DNA from: an uncultured SAR86 cluster bacterium
Lineage (GTDB): Bacteria; Pseudomonadota; Gammaproteobacteria; Magnimaribacterales; AG-339-G14
Length of the DNA stretch: 64,000 nt
Direction of reading: 5' to 3'
Assembly: GCA_902570035.1 (NCBI GenBank)
Contig: CACFWO010000004.1
Span: 62,001 to 126,000 of the forward strand
The notes beneath the pieces are model-generated. The model was given only the letters and a program-made list of their open reading frames with translations, had not been told where the DNA came from and made no database searches. Positions 38,829-47,494 of this stretch are shown in pieces (positions within the stretch are counted from its first letter, which is position 1; each line of letters opens with the position of its first letter). The translations under genes were made by a program, and so were the position numbers.

Positions 38829-38996
38829 ATGTCACAAAATATGAAAGACTCTGAAATAGTAAGAAATTTAGTTGTTTTCTTTGGTTTAATTGCCATCTTG
38901 GGAATACTTTCAGGGATACTTGGTCTTTATATACAAAATTCTGAATTTAGGGAAAATGTTGAAGCTGAATATCGAGAGAATTTAGATAAAAAATAA
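38829..38996 (+). CDS. Small single-helix membrane protein (55 residues)
   Basis: Too short for the ORF track. MSQNMKDSEIVRN precedes a hydrophobic helix LVVFFGLIAILGILSGILGLYI, then a charged tail NSEFRENVEAEYRENLDKK. GAGAATTAGT before the ATG offers a weak ribosome-binding site. It exactly fills the gap between the divergent MFS gene and the convergent dihydroorotase gene, whose stop follows without any gap. Function unknown. Confidence 0.6.
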   Translation: MSQNMKDSEIVRNLVVFFGLIAILGILSGILGLYIQNSEFRENVEAEYRENLDKK

Positions 38997-40337
38997 TTAT
39001 TTATTAAAAACTAACCTCTCGCTAGATTTTCTTTCAGGATGAAGCTCTCTATCTTCAAGCAAAACATCACCATTCACTATAGTTGAGTTAACTTTTGAAC
39101 TTAATTCCCAACCTTCAAAAGGAGTCCATCCGCACTTAGATTTTTGCTCTTCATTTGTAACTGTTTGTTTTATTCCAGTTTCAAAAACGACCAAATCTGC
39201 AAAATATCCTTCCCTTACATACCCTCTATCGACTATTTTAAATCTATCTGCAGTGTTGTGAGATGCAAATTTAATTACCTCTTCAATTGTAAAAATACCC
39301 TTATTAGCTAATTCGAGCATTAATTGAAAACTATGTTGAATTAATGGTATCCCAGCAGGGGCTTCTGAATATGGTAAAGATTTTTCATCTCTGGTATGTG
39401 GAGCATGATCTGTTGCAATAATATCAATTTGATTTTTCTTCAAAGCCTGTCTCAATGCTTCTCTGTTGTTAGGAGCCTTAATTGAAGGATTACATTTGAT
39501 GAAATTCCCCCATTCTTCATAATCATCAGAAGTAAAAATAAGATGATGAATACAAGCTTCTGTCGTAATCTTTTTATCTTTGGTTGGTTTGGCTTCAAAG
39601 AGTTCAATTTCTCTTTCAGTAGTGAGATGAAGGACGTGTAAATCTGCTGAGTATTTTTTTGCCAAACTTGTTGCTTTTTCAGAGGATATATAACAGGCCA
39701 ACTCATCTCTGATAAGAGCGTGATCAGGAGGCGATAACTTACCGTTACGCTGAGCTGATATTTTTTCTAAATTAGTTTCTATCGTTTTATTATCCTCACA
39801 ATGAGTGACAATTAATATTGGCGATTCTTTGAAGATTAAATCAAGAGCATTATCATCATTAACTAATAGATCACCTGTTGATGACCCCATAAAAATTTTT
39901 AATCCGCAAATATCTCTAGGATTAGCTTTTTTAATTTCATCAATGTTATCCGGTGTAGCTCCTAGATAAAAAGAGTAATTCGTCCAGCTTTTTTCTTTAG
40001 CTAATTGAAATCTTTCCTCTAATAAATCTAAAGTAGTGCTTGCTGGGGATACATTTGGCATATCCATGGTCGAAGTAATACCACCGTATAGCGCAGCTAA
40101 TGATTCTGTTTTAATTTCGCCTTTTTTTGTTAACCCTGGCTCTCTAAAATGCACTTGATCGTCAATTACTCCGGGTGCAACATTTTTCCCATTAACATCA
40201 ATTTCTTTATTAGCTTTCTCGCTAATCGAGGAGGAAATTTTTTCTATTCTTTTATCTTTAATAGCAATATCAACTTGTGAAATTGAATTTTCATTAATCA
40301 AGTTACAGTTTCTAAGGACAAGGTCAAAGGTAGGCAT
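38997..40337 (-). CDS. pyrC: Dihydroorotase (class I-like amidohydrolase)
   Basis: Third enzyme of pyrimidine synthesis; it cyclises carbamoyl-aspartate to dihydroorotate. The 446-residue metal-dependent amidohydrolase has DQVHFREPG near 60 (first metal site), carboxylated lysine in CGLKIFMGSSTG near 148, VTHCED, HVLHLTTEREI, and ATDHAPHT near 300. The HFREPG motif and length place it in the long (TIGR00857) group rather than the short E. coli PyrC type; hydantoinase is a less likely alternative. The Smr and COMT-like genes upstream are 2 bp and 8-bp-overlap neighbours in one operon. Confidence 0.85.
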   Translation of the reverse strand: MPTFDLVLRNCNLINENSISQVDIAIKDKRIEKISSSISEKANKEIDVNGKNVAPGVIDDQVHFREPGLTKKGEIKTESLAALYGGITSTMDMPNVSPASTTLDLLEERFQLAKEKSWTNYSFYLGATPDNIDEIKKANPRDICGLKIFMGSSTGDLLVNDDNALDLIFKESPILIVTHCEDNKTIETNLEKISAQRNGKLSPPDHALIRDELACYISSEKATSLAKKYSADLHVLHLTTEREIELFEAKPTKDKKITTEACIHHLIFTSDDYEEWGNFIKCNPSIKAPNNREALRQALKKNQIDIIATDHAPHTRDEKSLPYSEAPAGIPLIQHSFQLMLELANKGIFTIEEVIKFASHNTADRFKIVDRGYVREGYFADLVVFETGIKQTVTNEEQKSKCGWTPFEGWELSSKVNSTIVNGDVLLEDRELHPERKSSERLVFNK

Positions 40338-40339
40338 GG

Positions 40340-40564
40340 TTAGATTTTACGAACAATAATACATCCATAGTTTATCCCAGAACCTATCTCAAAAGTACAA
40401 TCAATACCTTCAAGAACATCTTTTACTATATTTATCATCTTTTGACTGTTACCACAGATGATAAGAATGGGCATATTTTCTTGGTTAAGATATAAAAAAT
40501 TTTCAACCTTTAAATGAACCTCGTGGTGACGAAACCCATGTAGATCTAATTTTAGATTAGTCAT
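40340..40564 (-). CDS. Stand-alone Smr domain protein
   Basis: A 74-residue protein that is essentially one Smr (small MutS-related) domain. LDLHGFRHHEVHLKVENFL carries the LDLHG motif, and ILIICGNSQKMINIVKDVL matches the GKG...LK-type second motif in degenerate form. Smr domains nick DNA or cleave RNA, for example on stalled ribosomes. It overlaps the COMT-like gene by 8 bp. Much shorter than YdaL/SmrB; function uncertain, but the fold assignment is fairly clear. Confidence 0.7.
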   Translation of the reverse strand: MTNLKLDLHGFRHHEVHLKVENFLYLNQENMPILIICGNSQKMINIVKDVLEGIDCTFEIGSGINYGCIIVRKI

Positions 40565-41276
40565 CTTTATTAAATATTGAAATCTCTATTCCATCTGGCT
40601 GAGTCTTCGAATATTCTCTCATTGTTGATATAAATTTACTTTCGAAAGTTGATGAATTTCTTACGTATGATAAATAATCTTCCATATTGAATAAGACAAC
40701 GTTATCGGCAAATATTACAGCCTTATCATTCAGTAATCCTTGTCTTTGTATCGTTTTTAAATCAGATAAATATTCATCTTTCCAATGATCTAAAAACACA
40801 AAATCATATTTTTCTTTTAACGATGGGATAACATCCTTAGACTTACCTTTCATAGGTTTCCATCGATTGCTGAGACCTGAGTGAGAAACAATTTTTTGAG
40901 AAATTTCAAAATATTTATTACTAGCTTCTATAGAAGTTAACTTCGAGTTTTCATGGAGATTTCTTAAAATCCTAATTGATGAATATCCCAAATAGACTCC
41001 CAGCTCCAGACAATTTGCTGGATTTTTTTCTCTAATAGCTTTTTCTAGCAAAAGGCCTTTTTCATCGCCAATGTTCATCAAAAAGGCTTCATTCCAAGCG
41101 TAATAATCTATCGTATCTAGAATAGCTTGTGGGTTATTTTTATTTGCGTTTTTTAAGGCAAGATTTTCAACGATATCGACCTTGAATTTTTTTACTCTAA
41201 AATAAGAAGCACCATAATCAATTATTTCATTAATTATAATTTTGGTTAGATCTAACAGTCGATAAAGATTTTTCAT
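40557..41276 (-). CDS. Catechol O-methyltransferase-like enzyme
   Basis: A 239-residue SAM-dependent O-methyltransferase. NEAFLMNIGDEKGLLLEKAI, CLELGVYLGYSSIRILRNL, and especially FVFLDHWKDEYLSDLKTIQRQGLL, then VIFADNVV and YLSYVRNSSTFESKF align motif by motif with animal catechol O-methyltransferase, including the Asp/His/Asn magnesium and catechol site residues. It would methylate one hydroxyl of a catechol. The N-terminal 40 residues are variable and may be a membrane-proximal helix. It is the first gene of an operon with smr and pyrC, whose functions seem unrelated. Confidence 0.82.
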   Translation of the reverse strand: MKNLYRLLDLTKIIINEIIDYGASYFRVKKFKVDIVENLALKNANKNNPQAILDTIDYYAWNEAFLMNIGDEKGLLLEKAIREKNPANCLELGVYLGYSSIRILRNLHENSKLTSIEASNKYFEISQKIVSHSGLSNRWKPMKGKSKDVIPSLKEKYDFVFLDHWKDEYLSDLKTIQRQGLLNDKAVIFADNVVLFNMEDYLSYVRNSSTFESKFISTMREYSKTQPDGIEISIFNKDD

Positions 41277-41330
41277 TGAATAAAGAATTAATTAAAAATT
41301 ATAGTTAGTGAGTCTATAATAGCCACCCTG

Positions 41331-43844
41331 ATGGTGTTTATGAAAAGTAATATTTTATTAGTCCTTTTAAGTTTGTTTTTCTCTATTGCATTAATGGCGG
41401 ATGATTCAAACGGTGATTCAACAAAAGAGGAAACCAAAGAAGAGTCTAAAGAAGAGTCAAAAAAAGATGATCGAGAACTAATCTCAGAATTTGTTGAAGA
41501 ATTTATTATCTATGAGGGCTTGATAAAAAGTTACCAAGATCCAGAAAATGGAAATACTTACTTAGAATTAAGTGAAGAAGATATCTCAAAAGAATTTATT
41601 TATTTTGCTCATATTATTAATGGGACTGTAGAAGCAGGCCTTTTTAAAGGGAGTCATATAGATCAAGCAGTTATTAAATTCGAAAAACAATTTAATAGCT
41701 TAAATCTCGTTAGAGTGAATACGGAATATTATTTTGATCCTAATTCAGAACTCAGCAGGCAATCTCAATCTAACATAAGCGATTCGGTTATTGAAAATTT
41801 TGAAATTACTCACAAGAATGAGGATGAAAATACCTATCTTATTGATATAACCAAATTATTGAAAAGTGATAATTTAACCAAGTTAAAATCTGAACCAAGA
41901 GATTATGAGTCAGATAATTTTGGTATTGGATCTTTATCAAGATCTAAAACCGCTATTTCCAAAATTTACAACTATCCGAATAATACCGATTTTGAAGTCG
42001 ATTATGTTTTTTCAAATCCTGCAAGTTATGAATCATTAAGAAATACTTCGGTAAAATTAAGATATACATTTCTTGAAATGCCTCAAGAAAATGGTTTTGA
42101 AATACGTTTTGAAGATCCAAGAATAGGTTATTTTACGGATAGAGTAACGGATTTAAGTTCAACAGAAATTACTCCTTATAGAGACTTAGTTCAGAAATGG
42201 AATCTTCAAAAACAAAACCCTGATGCTGCTAAATCAAAGCCAATCAAACCTATCAAATTTTGGTTAGAGAATACTACTCCTAATGAATTAAGACCTCTGA
42301 TAAAAAATGCTGTGCTTGCATGGAACATAGCTTTCGAAAAAGCTGGTTTTATTGATGCTATCGAAGTTGATGTTCAACCAGATGATGCTGACTGGGATGC
42401 TGGTGATATTAGATACAACGTATTGAGGTGGACTTCATCTCCCAACCCACCGTTTGGGGGTTATGGTCCTAGTTTTTCTAACCCTAGAACTGGGGAAATA
42501 TTATCTGCGGATATTATGTTGGAATGGATTTTTCTAACCAATAGAATGAGATACGAAGATATATTTCTTTCATCTGAAGTTTCATCTGAACGCTGTAATT
42601 TTTCATCGTTGAGAAACGAACAAAGAATTTTTGGTAATTTAGTTGCTAATTCAATGAACTTCTCTCTTGAAGATACTGATAAATTATTTGAAGAAGAATT
42701 AACCATGTTAATACTTCATGAAGTTGGCCATACCCTTGGACTTAATCATAATATGGGAGCAACGACTCTTCACAATAATAAAGATGTTCACAATCCTGAA
42801 ATAACTTACAAAGAAGGACTATCTGCCTCAGTTATGGATTATCATGCAATCAACATAGCGCCACCAGGCGTAAAACAAGGTCAATTCTCTGATATCAAAC
42901 CTGGTCTTTATGATAAATGGGCGATCGAGTTTGCATATACTCCAGATCTATCTGAAGAAGAAATACAGAAAATATTAAACAGGTCTCAAGAAAAAGGTCA
43001 TTTTTTTGGCAATGACGCTGATGATATGAGATCGCCTGGCAGAGGTATTGACCCAAGAGTAAATATAGGAGACATGAGTGATGATCCTGTTGAATATGCC
43101 ATCGGAAGATACAAGCTTGTTCAGGAAATAATGCCAGACATAGTTGAAAAAATTAAATCTAAATCAGACACTTGGGAATCTGTCTATCAATCTTATTTCA
43201 TATTAATGAGACAAATTATGACCAGCATGGATGTCGTATCCAGGCAGATTGGAGGTGTCTATGTCACGCGTCATCCTTCGAATACAAAATCGGCAAAAAA
43301 ACCTTATGAAGCCGTTCCTTATAGAACCCAAAAAAAAGCTATGGAAACTCTAAATAAATACGCTTTTAACAGCGAAGGATTTAAGCCTCTTGAGTCTGTT
43401 GCAGCTTACATGCAACGAGAAAGAAGAGGATTTGATTTTTATGATGAGAATGAAGATCCTAAATTTCATGATTACATTCTTTCAGGACACAAAGGAATTC
43501 TTAATCATTTAACTAATAAAGATGTATTGAGAAGAATTACGGATTCCTCTTTTTATGGAAATGACTATAACGTTTCAGAGATGATGAGCGACTTAACAAA
43601 AGGAATCTTTCCAAGAGAAAAAATGAAAGAAATAGATACCATTAGCCAGAATCTCCAAGCAACTTATGTTAGTAAACTTATATCCATCACTAATCTGAAA
43701 AAATACGATGAGGTTGCTCAATCTGCTGCATTTGGTGAACTATTAAAAATTCAAAAGCTACTAAGAAGGCAATCTTCTAATGATGAGACTAAAAATCACA
43801 AAAAGAGACTTAGTCTCCAAATAAATAAAAAACTAGCAGCCTAA
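41331..43844 (+). CDS. Exported zinc metalloprotease with DUF5117/DUF5118 domains
   Basis: An 837-residue secreted protein. A signal peptide (MKSNILLVLLSLFFSIALMA) is followed by an acidic Glu/Lys/Ser repeat (KEETKEESKEESKK) and then the DUF5118/DUF5117 parts (ISKEFIYFAHIINGTVEAGLF, RIGYFTDRV). The zinc site LHEVGHTLGLNHN near residue 461 is an extended HExxHxxGxxH motif with VMDYHAINIAPP as the Met-turn. It likely degrades proteins in the periplasm or outside. Two ATGs are possible (41331 and 41340); the second directly precedes the signal peptide. Confidence 0.85.
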   Translation: MVFMKSNILLVLLSLFFSIALMADDSNGDSTKEETKEESKEESKKDDRELISEFVEEFIIYEGLIKSYQDPENGNTYLELSEEDISKEFIYFAHIINGTVEAGLFKGSHIDQAVIKFEKQFNSLNLVRVNTEYYFDPNSELSRQSQSNISDSVIENFEITHKNEDENTYLIDITKLLKSDNLTKLKSEPRDYESDNFGIGSLSRSKTAISKIYNYPNNTDFEVDYVFSNPASYESLRNTSVKLRYTFLEMPQENGFEIRFEDPRIGYFTDRVTDLSSTEITPYRDLVQKWNLQKQNPDAAKSKPIKPIKFWLENTTPNELRPLIKNAVLAWNIAFEKAGFIDAIEVDVQPDDADWDAGDIRYNVLRWTSSPNPPFGGYGPSFSNPRTGEILSADIMLEWIFLTNRMRYEDIFLSSEVSSERCNFSSLRNEQRIFGNLVANSMNFSLEDTDKLFEEELTMLILHEVGHTLGLNHNMGATTLHNNKDVHNPEITYKEGLSASVMDYHAINIAPPGVKQGQFSDIKPGLYDKWAIEFAYTPDLSEEEIQKILNRSQEKGHFFGNDADDMRSPGRGIDPRVNIGDMSDDPVEYAIGRYKLVQEIMPDIVEKIKSKSDTWESVYQSYFILMRQIMTSMDVVSRQIGGVYVTRHPSNTKSAKKPYEAVPYRTQKKAMETLNKYAFNSEGFKPLESVAAYMQRERRGFDFYDENEDPKFHDYILSGHKGILNHLTNKDVLRRITDSSFYGNDYNVSEMMSDLTKGIFPREKMKEIDTISQNLQATYVSKLISITNLKKYDEVAQSAAFGELLKIQKLLRRQSSNDETKNHKKRLSLQINKKLAA

Positions 43845-43846
43845 AC

Positions 43847-44878
43847 TTATAAACCCTTCAAAAACTTTTTGAAGTTTTCATTGACTATGTCAGGTGCTTC
43901 TTGTTGCGTCCAATGGCCTACACCATCGATAAATTTAACGATTTGTAGATCTTCATATAAGTCGCTTCTCTTCTCTAGCATTTCTTTTGCCATTGATTCA
44001 GCAGTTGGGCCATGAAATGCTCCTTTCCCTGCTCCATCTTCAATAGAATTTTTTAAAAAAAATGCAACTGGATCTAATGTTCCAGAAATAAAACAAGAAG
44101 GTTGAGATATTTTTGCAGTTTCTAACTCAACTAATTCTTCATAATCAATAGTTTGAGCACGATATCTATTGAGTGGGCCCCTCATTCCAGAGTTTTCAAA
44201 TTCTTTTACAAAGAACATTAATTCTTCCTTGTTAATCCAATCTGGGTAATTATCAAATACAGGCAGACAATCCAAAAATTTTGAATTTACGTTTTTTTGA
44301 TATTTTGGATTATCAGCATTTTCAGCTAAGAAAGACATCCCTCTTCCATCGCTTGAGAAATATGTAAGCTCTAAAGCATTTTTTAAATCCTTTTCAAATT
44401 CTTCTTCAGCAACACCTTCTTCTTGAAAATAAAGTTGATAGAAAAATTTCCCTTTGTACAGCATTTTCCATAAATCAATGGAAGACATTGGTCCTCTGCC
44501 TGTATAGGGAACTGATAATGCACCAACAGCAGAAATTTTATCAGGGTAAAGAGCCGCAGTATTCCAGACTATTGGTGCTCCCCAATCATGGCCAAATAGA
44601 ATTGCATCAGAGTATCCAAGATCTTCTATTACTGAAATGATATCCGAAGTTAAATTTTTCATCGAATATTCAGAAATTTCGTAAGGCTTATCAGATTGGC
44701 CATATCCTCTTACATCGATTGCGGCAACTTTATAACCTAGCGATGCTAGAAAAGGTATTTGATGTCTCCAGCTATACCAACTTTCAGGCCATCCGTGAAC
44801 CAAAACAATTAAAGGACCTTCACCTTCAATTGCTGCGCCTATTTTTAATCCATTTCCATTAAGATGTTTATATTCCAT
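43847..44878 (-). CDS. Epoxide hydrolase-like alpha/beta hydrolase
   Basis: A 343-residue alpha/beta-hydrolase. HGWPESWYSWRHQIPFLASLGYKVAAIDVRGYGQSDKP is the classic epoxide-hydrolase N-terminus; the nucleophile is Asp in FGHDWGAPI near 107, and the catalytic His is in GVGHWTQQEAP near 321. A cap domain holds the tyrosines expected to open the epoxide. It converts an epoxide to a diol; the natural substrate might be a fatty or terpenoid epoxide. It is divergent from the MBL gene and 2 bp from the metalloprotease gene end. Confidence 0.85.
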   Translation of the reverse strand: MEYKHLNGNGLKIGAAIEGEGPLIVLVHGWPESWYSWRHQIPFLASLGYKVAAIDVRGYGQSDKPYEISEYSMKNLTSDIISVIEDLGYSDAILFGHDWGAPIVWNTAALYPDKISAVGALSVPYTGRGPMSSIDLWKMLYKGKFFYQLYFQEEGVAEEEFEKDLKNALELTYFSSDGRGMSFLAENADNPKYQKNVNSKFLDCLPVFDNYPDWINKEELMFFVKEFENSGMRGPLNRYRAQTIDYEELVELETAKISQPSCFISGTLDPVAFFLKNSIEDGAGKGAFHGPTAESMAKEMLEKRSDLYEDLQIVKFIDGVGHWTQQEAPDIVNENFKKFLKGL

Positions 44879-44893
44879 ATGTATAATTAGATC

Positions 44894-45550
44894 ATGGAAA
44901 ACCTAAAAGTAGCAATTATCCCTGTCACTCCATTAATGCAAAACAGCTGTGTTATTTGGAATGAAAATACTAAAAATGCAGCGGTCACAGATCCAGGTGG
45001 CGATTTAGATAAAATCAATGATTTTTTATCGAAAAATAATTTGAACCTAGTTAAAATCTTTATTACTCATGGGCACTTGGATCACGCTGGAGGAGCTTTT
45101 AATTTGTCTCAGGAACACGATGTAAAAATAGAAGGTCCTCATCCTGATGATGAATTTTTAATTACGGGTTTAGAAGATCAGGGCAAAGTGTATGGTGTGC
45201 CTGGAACAAAAAATTTTCTGCCTGATAGATGGTTAGATGACGGGGACAAGATTGAATTAGATGGAATTTCTTTTGATGTATATCACTGTCCAGGTCATAC
45301 TCCTGGCCACGTTATATTCCACCAAGCTGATGCAAAAATTGCTATCGTCGGTGATGTACTATTTCAAGGTTCTATAGGACGAACTGATCTACCAAGGGGA
45401 AATACTCAGAGCCTTATAGACTCGATTAGAAATAAACTTTGGAAGTTAGATGATGATACTACTTTTGTACCGGGCCATGGTCCTTTATCAACATTTGGTC
45501 AGGAAAAGAAAACTAACCCTTATGTTGCTGATCAGTTATTCAAAGATTAA
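44894..45550 (+). CDS. YcbL-like metallo-beta-lactamase-fold hydrolase
   Basis: A 218-residue MBL-fold protein similar to YcbL/type II glyoxalase. Metal-binding motifs are ITHGHLDHAGG near 55, CPGHTPGHV near 135, GDVLFQGSIGRTDLPRGN with the bridging Asp near 155, and VPGHGP near 197. NSCVIWNENTKNAAVTDPGG is the usual start. It probably hydrolyses a thioester such as S-lactoylglutathione, but with the short C-terminus of the YcbL subgroup. The stop is directly next to the stop of the convergent serine hydrolase. Confidence 0.85.
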   Translation: MENLKVAIIPVTPLMQNSCVIWNENTKNAAVTDPGGDLDKINDFLSKNNLNLVKIFITHGHLDHAGGAFNLSQEHDVKIEGPHPDDEFLITGLEDQGKVYGVPGTKNFLPDRWLDDGDKIELDGISFDVYHCPGHTPGHVIFHQADAKIAIVGDVLFQGSIGRTDLPRGNTQSLIDSIRNKLWKLDDDTTFVPGHGPLSTFGQEKKTNPYVADQLFKD

Positions 45551-46687
45551 TTACATCTCTTCATAAACAGCTTTTTCCATTACTTCTAGCAAACCCTTAC
45601 ATTTTTCGTCGTAATGCGGTGATAATTGCATCATTACAGTACCAGCAATTTTTGATTGTGGATCAATCCAAAAATAAGTGTTAAAAATACCTGACCATGA
45701 TAAAGATCCTTTTTTTCTTCTATCAGGTATATCCTCTTCGTTGATCAAAAAACCGTATCCCCATTTTTTCTTTATTTCCGGAAACCATTCGTTTCCATGA
45801 ACCAGAACAGGGTTAAACGTAGGTTGATAGGAATAATTTAAATCGCCTATTTGATTTGTGGTCATAAGAGAAGTGAGTGAATCAGATAAAAGTGGATTTG
45901 TATCTGAAAGGAAAATTCTCATAAATTTACAATAATCTGATGGATTAGAAAGAATTCCACCGCCGCCGCTAAAAAATGACTGAACAGAATCATCAAAAAG
46001 ACCGGTGGAATGAATAAAATTTCCATTATCCATAAGGTGCATCTCTGCCAACCTATCTTTTCCTAAAAAGTCGGGATCGAAAGACGTATCGTTCATCCCC
46101 AGAGGATCAAAAACAAATTCCCTACAAATCTCTTCTAAATTTTTATTTAATAATTTTTCTATGATGACTCCAACCCAATCAAGACCGACCCCATATTCCC
46201 ATCTAGAGTCAGGATGATATGAAAGCGGAACGTTTATAAAGTTACCTTCTTTATCTGTGAGAGGAGCAATCTTTTCTTCTAAGATGAGGTGAGCAAGCAG
46301 AGGATCATGAAAATCATATGCAAATCCTGAAGTATGAGCTAGCAAATGATGAAGTGTGATGTCCTTGTTAGCTTTTTCATAAATAACTTTTCCATCTTGA
46401 AGTTTTCCTACCTCTAAATCTTTTAGATCTGAATGAAAATTATGAACAGGTTTATCTAAATCAATCAGTCCTAGTTCAACACACTTAAGTGCTGCAAAAG
46501 TAACTATAGGCTTTGTCATCGAAGCAATTCTATAAAGAGTACTATTCGAAGGTGGTTTATCTTCTCCTTCGAGTTGGTTGCCATAGTGCTCTAGAAAAAC
46601 TGTTTCGTGTTCATTAGTAACCGCAAAGGATGCAAAAGGAATGTTTTCTTGATCTATTTTCTCTTTTATTTTATTTTGAATATTCAT
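45551..46687 (-). CDS. Class C beta-lactamase-type serine hydrolase
   Basis: A 378-residue serine hydrolase (EstB/beta-lactamase-like). The SxxK nucleophile motif is IASMTKPI near 55, the YxN-type position is YGVGLDWVG, and LLAHTSGFAYDFH is the conserved following region. It has no signal peptide, so it is probably a cytoplasmic esterase or transesterase rather than a beta-lactamase. The ORF track adds 13 codons that are really tRNA-Gly; the true ATG at 46687 is 9 nt after the tRNA CCA end with no ribosome-binding site. Confidence 0.82.
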   Translation of the reverse strand: MNIQNKIKEKIDQENIPFASFAVTNEHETVFLEHYGNQLEGEDKPPSNSTLYRIASMTKPIVTFAALKCVELGLIDLDKPVHNFHSDLKDLEVGKLQDGKVIYEKANKDITLHHLLAHTSGFAYDFHDPLLAHLILEEKIAPLTDKEGNFINVPLSYHPDSRWEYGVGLDWVGVIIEKLLNKNLEEICREFVFDPLGMNDTSFDPDFLGKDRLAEMHLMDNGNFIHSTGLFDDSVQSFFSGGGGILSNPSDYCKFMRIFLSDTNPLLSDSLTSLMTTNQIGDLNYSYQPTFNPVLVHGNEWFPEIKKKWGYGFLINEEDIPDRRKKGSLSWSGIFNTYFWIDPQSKIAGTVMMQLSPHYDEKCKGLLEVMEKAVYEEM

Positions 46688-46696
46688 ATTAATTAG

Positions 46697-46771
46697 TGGA
46701 GCGGGCAGCGGGGATCGAACCCGCATCGTCAGCTTGGAAGGCTGAAGTAATAGCCATTATACCATGCCCGC
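46697..46771 (-). tRNA. tRNA-Gly(TCC)
   Basis: GCGGGCATGGTATAATGGCTATTA folds as acceptor and D arms; anticodon loop CTTCCAA gives TCC; GGTTCGATCCC is the T arm and CCA is encoded. The acceptor stem pairs perfectly with GCCCGC. The serine hydrolase gene begins 9 nt after it. Confidence 0.95.
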
Positions 46772-46783
46772 TTTGTGTGAAAA

Positions 46784-46814
46784 TTGATTATACACTTTCT
46801 GTTAAAACTATAAT
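46784..46814 (+). promoter_or_regulatory. Possible promoter of the twin lipoprotein operon
   Basis: TTGATT (46784-46789) and a perfect TATAAT (46809-46814) are separated by 19 bp, followed after about 50 bp by an AAGGAG ribosome-binding site and the first lipoprotein ATG. Good -10, but long spacer. Confidence 0.45.
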
Positions 46815-46867
46815 TGAACTTCTCAATACTAAAAAAAAAGGTTTAAATATGAAACAAAAGGAGAATT

Positions 46868-47479
46868 ATGAAATATTTAGCGTTAATATTTTTCGTTTTT
46901 GTGCTCTCTTGTTCTAAGTCTGTGAGTGATGAGCCTAGTGCTCCTCATAATTCTGCAGAATGGCAAATTTGGGCTTACTCGACTGCTGCTCCAAGTTATA
47001 TTGGAGACTATGCAACGATCATTGGCGGTGATGGTTCAATCTTAAGAGAAGGCTCAAACGGCTGGACTTGCATGTCAGGAAACCCAAGGCCTTTTCCTTC
47101 AGTTGGTTGGAATAATCCACATCAAGCGATGCCTACCTGTTCTGATACTGAGGCAATGAAATGGATGGCTGCCTTTATGAACAACGTTGATCCTATCATG
47201 GATAGAGATGGCTATATGTGGATGCTTCACGGAGACGTTGGTGAAGACAATTTAGTTCCAGGAGTTCTTTCGAAAAGTGATTCTACACCAGGACAATTTA
47301 TTGAATCTGGTCCACACTTTATGGTTGTACCAAAGGATCCTGATACTTTAAAGAACTTCACATCTGATTTTACTCGAGGAGAACCTTACGTTATGTTTCC
47401 TGATTCAAAATGGGCGCATTTAATGGTACCTGTAGGAGATTACTATAAATATCAGCCTGAATCGTCTCCTTCAAACTAA
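46868..47479 (+). CDS. Lipoprotein of unknown function, copy 1
   Basis: A 203-residue protein with signal MKYLALIFFVFVLSC (lipobox VLSC) and a Ser-rich linker. The mature part has no family I can name with certainty. Conserved with its neighbour are EWQIWAYS, the ATI..GDG..REGSNGWTC segment, a Trp/Met-rich helix (KWMAAFMNN), DGYMWMLHGDVGEDN, FIESGPHFMVVPKD and the C-terminal WAHLMVPVGDYYKYQP. It is placed 16 bp before the second copy. AAGGAG ribosome-binding site. Likely an envelope-bound binding or enzyme-like protein. Confidence 0.75.
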   Translation: MKYLALIFFVFVLSCSKSVSDEPSAPHNSAEWQIWAYSTAAPSYIGDYATIIGGDGSILREGSNGWTCMSGNPRPFPSVGWNNPHQAMPTCSDTEAMKWMAAFMNNVDPIMDRDGYMWMLHGDVGEDNLVPGVLSKSDSTPGQFIESGPHFMVVPKDPDTLKNFTSDFTRGEPYVMFPDSKWAHLMVPVGDYYKYQPESSPSN

Positions 47480-47494
47480 ATTAACGGAGTAATT

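Noticed and set aside
46696-46917. 73-residue ORF in the track on the plus strand
   Set aside because: It begins in tRNA-Gly, crosses a promoter-like region and overlaps the start of the first lipoprotein gene in another frame.
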